From Bacteroidota bacterium (GTDB taxonomy: Bacteria; Bacteroidota; Ignavibacteria; Ignavibacteriales; Melioribacteraceae): 5,921 nt of DNA. The DNA lies in contig JAKAHQ010000125.1 in NCBI GenBank assembly GCA_021814855.1, positions 1 through 5,921 on the forward strand. Reading direction: 5' to 3'. The translations under genes and the position numbers were made by a program. Positions 1 to 4,139 of this stretch are shown here, piece after piece. The notes below the pieces were generated by a model. It made no database searches, had not been told where the DNA came from, and was given only the letters and a program-made list of their open reading frames with translations. Positions within the stretch are counted from its first letter, which is position 1; the number at the start of each line of letters is the position of its first letter.

Positions 1-786
1 TCCAGTAAGAATTACTCCGTCGCCAGCAGGAATAAATATTTGTTCTGGCAAATTTCCTTTTGTGGCAATGAAAATATCATAAGCAGCAGATTTTTTTCCT
101 TCGATAGTTAATGGATTATATGCCGTGTTGCGATTGTACCATTTTCTTTGCCGTGAGATTTCCAAACATGTATCAAAAGCCAAATCGTAATCGCCATCAA
201 CAATTATTAAATCCGCTCCGTATGATTGAATCTGAATCTTCTTTGCTTCAGGAATATTTTTGGGAACGAATATTATCGCTTTCATACCAAGTCTTGTGCA
301 TATACCCGCCAAAGATGACCCGGCATTACCGGTAGAAGCCGCCGCAATTTCGTTAATTCCCATTTGCAGCGCTTTAATTGTTACAAGATTTGAAGCGCGG
401 TCTTTAAATGACAAAGTTGGATTGCGTGTGTCATCCAAGACAAGAATTTCTTTCCCTTCGTAAATAAAACTTTGAAGACAATTGGCAGTTAGGCAAATTC
501 GATTTAAGACTTTCTCATCTACTCCGGTAACTCTTCCTTCATTTGATTCAATCGGCCATAAATAATCATACAGCCAAAACTTGCCCGGTTGTAATCTGAA
601 AAGATCGTCCTTCCGATATTTTATTTTTATTGAATCGTAATCGTAATTGATTAGAAGAATTCCTCTCAACGGCCGGTTCTTTTCCACTTTTCCGCAATCC
701 GGACAGAGATAAATAAAATTTTCCTCAATCTCCTCCGGCTCATAACTTTTACCGCAATCAAAACATTTGTAAATGTACTTTTTCAT
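1..786 (-). CDS. Threonine-synthase-like PLP-dependent enzyme with N-terminal zinc ribbon (3' end cut by window edge)
   Basis: A fold-type II pyridoxal-phosphate enzyme of the threonine synthase / diaminopropionate ammonia-lyase superfamily. It runs off the left edge after 262 codons; family members are usually about 400 residues. Two CxxC pairs (C8/C11 and C28/C31) form a probable zinc ribbon, as in some archaeal-type threonine synthases. DDTRNPTLSFKDRAS (residues 118-132) holds the PLP Schiff-base lysine K128. ASTGNAG (150-156) is the phosphate-cradle loop, and the last visible residues, IPAGDG (252-257), fit a second glycine-rich cofactor loop. The ATG at 786 is the first start after an in-frame stop and lies just before the zinc ribbon; no clear Shine-Dalgarno precedes it. 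It is the last gene of the minus-strand run, 448 bases after the carbamoyltransferase. In E. coli the comparable cluster carries YgeX (2,3-diaminopropionate ammonia-lyase), also fold type II, so this enzyme may fill that role; this is inference. Ordinary threonine synthase is the alternative. The usual G-N/F-T-P-L substrate loop is not recognisable around residues 97-108. Confidence 0.88.
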   Translation of the reverse strand, partial: MKKYIYKCFDCGKSYEPEEIEENFIYLCPDCGKVEKNRPLRGILLINYDYDSIKIKYRKDDLFRLQPGKFWLYDYLWPIESNEGRVTGVDEKVLNRICLTANCLQSFIYEGKEILVLDDTRNPTLSFKDRASNLVTIKALQMGINEIAAASTGNAGSSLAGICTRLGMKAIIFVPKNIPEAKKIQIQSYGADLIIVDGDYDLAFDTCLEISRQRKWYNRNTAYNPLTIEGKKSAAYDIFIATKGNLPEQIFIPAGDGVILTG

Positions 787-983
787 CGCCAAATATTTTT
801 TATTGAAAGTCAGTGCTTCGCTTTAAATAACTTCTCAATCCATTACAGTCCAATTTATTCGATTTGGTTACCGAAAAAAATTGTCTTTATCATCTGTCGC
901 CTTGAATCCTACGCAGGCAATATGTAATTGATTTTTTGATGTAATTAAAATTTCGGCTTCCAAGTATTATCGGTCAGCCAATT

Positions 984-1151
984 AAAAGAGTAAAAATTAT
1001 TCCTCGAACGCGTTATTCCTCAACTCGTACCGCTACCTGCCAAACCGGATATCAAATATCCTGCAAAAAATATATGCAGAATAACCTTTTAAAAAATAAT
1101 TTGCGACAAACGATTAATTGCCGCGATTTCTAAGAAATCTTTTACTCTTTT
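984..1151. repeat. Element bounded by a 12-base perfect inverted repeat, with internal hairpins
   Basis: AAAAGAGTAAAA at 984-995 is the exact reverse complement of TTTTACTCTTTT at 1140-1151, enclosing 144 bases. Inside are GGATAT-CAA-ATATCC (1047-1061), CTGCA-N9-TGCAG (1061-1079) and GATTTC-TAA-GAAATC (1125-1139), the last abutting the right arm. As RNA this could fold as a closing stem with several side hairpins. As DNA it could be a tiny non-autonomous insertion. I see no target-site duplication, and the arms are low-complexity, so chance is a real possibility. On the plus strand the hairpin at 1125-1139 followed by a T-rich run resembles a weak terminator, but no plus-strand gene lies upstream. 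Confidence 0.35.
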
Positions 1152-1187
1152 CACCGCAAGTTTAGTTCTCCTTCAGTCACTCGGCCC

Positions 1188-1199
1188 GATTCGCGAATC
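1188..1199. repeat. 12-base perfect palindrome GATTCGCGAATC
   Basis: GATTCGCGAATC reads the same on both strands. It lies 36 bases past the carbamoyltransferase stop, in a locally GC-richer patch. It could be a dimeric regulator site or a short cruciform. Nothing else identifies its function. Confidence 0.4.
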
Positions 1200-1234
1200 C
1201 AAGCGGGTAAACACGGGGCCGTATGGGGTTTCAA

Positions 1235-2245
1235 TTACATGGTTAATCCCATAATGGCTTTGGCCGTATGAAGACGGTTTTCCGCTTCATCAAAGACTAT
1301 TGAAATATTTGGATTGTCCAGAATTTCATCCGTCACTTCGTTACCGCGGTCTGCCGGAAGCGCATGCATTAGCTTAACGTTTTTATCCGCAAGTTTTATC
1401 CGCCTGTCGTCGCATATCCAGCCCTTGTATTTTTCAAGATTAGTCTTCATCTCTTTCTTGCAATCATCTTCATGCGAAAGATAGTATTCTTCATCGTAGA
1501 ATCCGAAGCCGCCCCAATTTTTAGGAATTACTATTTGCGCTCCTTCAAATGCTTCGTCCATATTATCCGTAAAGCGTAGACTTCCGCCGCCGGCTTCCGC
1601 GTTCTTCTTTGCTTTCTCAACAATATTTTTACTCAACGGAAATTCTTTCGGATGTGCAACAGTAACATCTATACCGTAACGCGGGAAAAGAAGTATTTGG
1701 GTTTGAGGAACGCTCAGCGGTTTTGAATGCGTAGTTGCGTAAGCCCATGAAACCGTTACTTTTAACCCTTTAGAGTTCTTGCCGAGATGTTCAAATATTG
1801 TCATTAAGTCCGCGAGTCCCTGGAACGGATGATATACATCGTCTTGAAGCGACATAACAGGTTTGCGGGAATACTGCGCGAGCTCATTTAAATATTTATT
1901 TCCGATTCCATAAAAACAATTTCTGCAGGCAATGCCGTGACCCATGCGGCTTAAAATTATTGCCGTGTCTTTTGCTACTTCGCCGTGCGTTATTTGCATT
2001 TTATCCGGCGTTAAATCGTGCGCGTGCCCGCCGAGCTGTGTCATCCCCGCTTCCATAGAATTACGGGTGCGTGTAGACTGCTCAAAGAACATCATAAACA
2101 ATGTTTTGTACGGAAGCCACAGTGTCGGCTCCTCGTCATAAAATTTTTTCTTAAGATCAAAGGCCGTATCAAATACTATATCCAGTTCTTCCTTCGCCCA
2201 GGTATCTTCCGTAATAAAATGTCTTCCTTTAAATCTTGTTTCCAT
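1235..2245 (-). CDS. ygeW: Knotted carbamoyltransferase, YgeW-like
   Basis: A member of the aspartate/ornithine carbamoyltransferase superfamily, cytosolic, transferring a carbamoyl group between carbamoyl phosphate and an amino or ureido compound. STRTR at residues 57-61 is the carbamoyl-phosphate binding loop, HPFQ (139-142) the second phosphate/carbamoyl motif, and HALPADR (294-300) the substrate loop. SWAYATTHSKPLSVPQ (166-181) matches the region that marks the YgeW group (E. coli has WAYSPSYGKPLSVPQ) and lies in the knotted C-terminal domain. At 336 residues it is clearly shorter than E. coli YgeW (about 396), mainly near the ends and around the substrate loop, so it is a divergent sub-type. 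Alanine replaces the cysteine of the common HCLP motif. The true substrate of YgeW is still not firmly established; the cluster suggests a ureido- or diaminopropionate-type compound, with carbamoyl phosphate as the energy-yielding product. GGAGG four bases before the ATG supports this start. An N-acetyl/N-succinyl-ornithine carbamoyltransferase is a less likely alternative. Confidence 0.9.
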   Translation of the reverse strand: METRFKGRHFITEDTWAKEELDIVFDTAFDLKKKFYDEEPTLWLPYKTLFMMFFEQSTRTRNSMEAGMTQLGGHAHDLTPDKMQITHGEVAKDTAIILSRMGHGIACRNCFYGIGNKYLNELAQYSRKPVMSLQDDVYHPFQGLADLMTIFEHLGKNSKGLKVTVSWAYATTHSKPLSVPQTQILLFPRYGIDVTVAHPKEFPLSKNIVEKAKKNAEAGGGSLRFTDNMDEAFEGAQIVIPKNWGGFGFYDEEYYLSHEDDCKKEMKTNLEKYKGWICDDRRIKLADKNVKLMHALPADRGNEVTDEILDNPNISIVFDEAENRLHTAKAIMGLTM

Positions 2246-2249
2246 AAAT

Positions 2250-2254
2250 CCTCC
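2250..2254 (-). promoter_or_regulatory. Strong Shine-Dalgarno for the carbamoyltransferase
   Basis: On the minus strand GGAGG is followed by ATTT and then the ATG at 2245. It is the strongest ribosome binding site in the window and fixes the start of the carbamoyltransferase. Confidence 0.8.
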
Positions 2255-2296
2255 GTTAAAAACCGATTTTATTTTTAGATTTTTCTTCTTCCTTCA

Positions 2297-2766
2297 TTAG
2301 TTCTTTGATTGTTCAAATACAATTTTGAATTTGGCACCATATTTTTCTTCCAATTTATTGATGTGTGCAAGCAACTCTTTATTTGCGTCAATCATCTTTA
2401 TCAATTCAACAAATGCCCGCATAATTGCTATGTTAACTCGAATGGCCATTTTACTATCGAGAACGGAAGAAAGCATTGCGACGTTTGTTCGGTAAAAGCC
2501 AAAGGCGCATACCTTAATACCATCTTAACAGAATTGGAGGTCGCAAATTGCGTCCTCCAATTTTCAAATTCTGCTTTGGTTAATCTAAACATGAAATCCT
2601 TTGGGAACCGTTCAAGATTTCTTTTTACAGCCTCTTTTAATCTCATTGTTTCCACACCATAAAGTACAGCAAGATCGCGGTCAAGCAGTACTTTTGTTGA
2701 ACGAATGAACAAAATCCTGCGGCTAATATTTTCAAGGGAAATTAAAGAAGAAGATTTTCGTTTCAT
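2297..2766 (-). pseudogene. ORF6N-domain DNA-binding protein, broken by a one-base frameshift
   Basis: Residues 1-94 in the first frame (2766-2485) are a classic ORF6N domain: IRSTKVLLDRDLAVLYGVE at 21-39, then EAVKRNLERFPKDFMFRLT and APLAFTEQ. The family normally continues EQ-(G/N)-VAMLSSVL. Here the first frame goes off into an unrelated tail and stops at 2428. The expected continuation VAMLSSVLDSKMAIRVNIAI, MRAFVEL and a charged helical tail ending in EQSKN is fully present in the neighbouring frame, ending at a TAA at 2297-2299. One base is missing between 2487 and 2482, in a short A run (TTT on the plus strand, 2484-2486). Adding one A would give EQNVAML and a 156-residue protein, normal for the family. 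ORF6N domains occur in phage antirepressor-type and stand-alone chromosomal proteins; the target here is unknown. It starts 8 bases after the peptidase stop and ends 51 bases before the carbamoyltransferase, so it is co-oriented within the run. It could be a recent pseudogene or a sequencing error. Confidence 0.87.
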
Positions 2767-2774
2767 AAAATAAA

Positions 2775-3989
2775 TTATATTTTCTTTTGCCCGGTTAGCA
2801 CAAACGGAAACAACGAATAAAATTTTGTCGCTTTAAGAAGATCGTTTAAAACCAGCTCTTCTTTTGACGAATGAGACAGTTCTTCCTTTCCCGGTGCAAA
2901 GCCGATAGTCGGAATTCCAAAATGGCCGGCGGTTGCCACACCATTTGTAGAAAAACTCCAAACTCCGCTCTTAGCTTTGCCAGTCGCAGCTTTCGATGTC
3001 TTCAATGCGGTTTCAACCAGAGGATGTTTTTCATCGTAAACCCATGTTGGGAAATATGCCTCTTGAGAAAAACTTGTTCCTTTCCAACTTACGCCTTCTA
3101 CATTCGGAATAGATACTTTCGCGTCGCTCTTGTATTTCTTCAAAATGAGTTTCAATTCTTTCACGACGGTATTTTTGTTTTCGCCGATTGTCATTCTTCT
3201 ATCAAGATGAATCTGGCAGTAATCCGCAACCGAACATAACGACGGTGCCTTAGATGTAATATTGCTTACGGTTACAGAACCTTTGCCGAGTGGCTGTTTC
3301 GGTTTCAACTTCTTGTCAAGTTTTTCAATCTCCGCAACAATGGGCATCATTTTATAAATTGCATTAATTCCTTTTTGATTGTGAGCGCCGTGGGCCGATT
3401 TTCCGGTTGCGGTAATTTTCAATTCCATTCTGCCGCGCTGTCCGCGATAAACTTTTAAATCGGTTGGTTCTCCAAGAACAACATAATCCGGTTTTATTCC
3501 CTCGTTGGCAATAATATGATAAAGCGGATATCCGTCCGCATCTTCTTCCATTACGGAACCCACCACGTAAAGAGTGAACGGAAAGTTGTTTCCGTAAATT
3601 TGTTTTAAGACTTTTCCTGCAATCATAAAGCCCGCCATTGCCGGCTTTTCATCAACTACGCCGCGGCCGTACATTTTACCGTTAACAATTTCTCCTCCGA
3701 AAGGCGGGAGAGCCCAAGCTTCCGTGTCGGTTACTCTCACGGTATCCACATGCGCATCAAACATAATTTTTACCGGCCCGCTGCCAATACGCCCAACAGC
3801 ATTGCCGAATTTATCGTGATATGCCTCATCGAATCCGAACTCATACATCTTGCCTACAATGAATTCAACAATTTCCTTTTCTTCCCCGCTGTAGCTTTTT
3901 ATTTGTATCAATTTTTGAATTAAGGAAAAGAGATTTTCTCTTTCCGCTTCAACAGCATTGAAAAGATTTTCTTTAAAGGATTTTTCCAT
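2775..3989 (-). CDS. ygeY: YgeY-family M20 metallopeptidase / amidohydrolase
   Basis: A zinc-dependent M20-type hydrolase related to ArgE and DapE, cytosolic, cutting an amide or ureido bond. At 404 residues it is essentially the length of E. coli YgeY (about 403). Metal and catalytic residues are in place: H80 and D82 in DAHVDTV, D113 in GRGVVDEK, E148/E149 in VMEED, E174 in GEPT and H373 in ELSHSS. YgeY hallmarks are VYRGQRGRME (180-189), FSTNGV (346-351) and GIPTIGFAPGKE (358-369). The insert with GKSAHGAHNQKG (196-207) is the dimerisation (lid) domain and includes H200. It is the first gene of the minus-strand run, divergent from ygfK across 150 bases; the broken ORF6N gene follows after 8 bases. 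In this cluster type YgeY is thought to process an open-ring ureido intermediate of purine breakdown; the exact substrate is inferred, not visible. No strong Shine-Dalgarno precedes the ATG at 3989. DapE/ArgE activity is less likely given the family-specific motifs and neighbours. Confidence 0.93.
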   Translation of the reverse strand: MEKSFKENLFNAVEAERENLFSLIQKLIQIKSYSGEEKEIVEFIVGKMYEFGFDEAYHDKFGNAVGRIGSGPVKIMFDAHVDTVRVTDTEAWALPPFGGEIVNGKMYGRGVVDEKPAMAGFMIAGKVLKQIYGNNFPFTLYVVGSVMEEDADGYPLYHIIANEGIKPDYVVLGEPTDLKVYRGQRGRMELKITATGKSAHGAHNQKGINAIYKMMPIVAEIEKLDKKLKPKQPLGKGSVTVSNITSKAPSLCSVADYCQIHLDRRMTIGENKNTVVKELKLILKKYKSDAKVSIPNVEGVSWKGTSFSQEAYFPTWVYDEKHPLVETALKTSKAATGKAKSGVWSFSTNGVATAGHFGIPTIGFAPGKEELSHSSKEELVLNDLLKATKFYSLFPFVLTGQKKI

Positions 3990-4078
3990 TTTGATACCGT
4001 ACCAGTTTATTTTTATTCCGTTATTTAATTTACACCGTCTTTCGGCGCCGCTTTTCTACTTTAAATTACAAAATTAGA

Positions 4079-4108
4079 TTCACACTTAATACCGGTATGT
4101 CTTATATT
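4079..4108 (+). promoter_or_regulatory. Candidate ygfK promoter with a palindrome in its spacer
   Basis: TTCACA (4079-4084) resembles a -35 box with one mismatch. TATATT (4103-4108) resembles a -10 box, 18 bases downstream (17 if TTATAT is used). The perfect 10-base palindrome ATACCGGTAT (4089-4098) lies in the spacer, where a repressor or MerR-type activator could act. Transcription would start about 20-25 bases before the ygfK ATG. If the organism is from the Bacteroidota lineage, its main sigma factor prefers different boxes, so confidence is low. Confidence 0.35.
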
Positions 4109-4129
4109 CCATACTAAAAAGAGAAACGT

Positions 4130-4133
4130 AGGA
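4130..4133 (+). promoter_or_regulatory. Shine-Dalgarno of ygfK
   Basis: AGGA lies six bases before the ATG at 4140. It supports this start, which also aligns with the family N-terminus (MRPI.F..LL.RI). Confidence 0.65.
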
Positions 4134-4139
4134 ATAATC

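Larger units (their letters stand above)
787..1234. other. 448-base intergenic stretch without a recognisable gene, rich in inverted repeats
   Basis: This lies between the stop of the carbamoyltransferase and the start of the PLP enzyme, both read on the minus strand. No frame stays open long enough to look like a gene; the longest minus-strand pieces are about 30 codons and match nothing I recognise. It does contain several small symmetric sequences. There is a 12-base inverted repeat at 984-995 and 1140-1151, hairpins at 1047-1061, 1061-1079 and 1125-1139, a perfect 12-base palindrome at 1188-1199, and a 9-base direct repeat TTATTCCTC at 997-1005 and 1013-1021. It is long for an operon-internal gap, so it may hold a separate promoter, an RNA element or the remains of a lost gene or mobile insertion. 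Confidence 0.6.
3990..4139. promoter_or_regulatory. Divergent control region between ygeY and ygfK
   Basis: 150 AT-rich bases separate the two divergent starts and must carry the promoters for both directions. Toward ygfK a sigma70-like promoter can be proposed (4079-4108). Toward ygeY I see no convincing promoter. Two palindromes stand out: ATACCGGTAT at 4089-4098 and CGGCGCCG at 4043-4050, the latter a GC island. ATACCGTACC at 4004-4013... approximate half-similarity to the first palindrome lies close to the ygeY start. A shared regulator binding here would switch both arms together; this is inference. Confidence 0.55.

Noticed and set aside
1125..1151. Hairpin followed by a T-rich run, resembling a plus-strand terminator
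   Set aside because: The stem is only six AT-rich pairs and there is no plus-strand gene upstream. In the transcribed direction no U run follows the hairpin.
868..1172. Protein-like minus-strand fragments in the gap (about 27 and 32 codons, at 1172-1092 and 966-871) that could be remains of a decayed gene
   Set aside because: Each is bounded by stops, they lie in different frames and neither matches a family I know. Open stretches this short are expected by chance.
1188..1200. T-arm-like sequence suggesting a tRNA near the palindrome
   Set aside because: It lacks the TTCGANNCC loop pattern, an acceptor stem and an anticodon arm on either strand.
2018..2662. Plus-strand open frames opposite the carbamoyltransferase and ORF6N genes
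   Set aside because: They lie antisense to well-supported coding sequence and show no recognisable domain or ribosome site.
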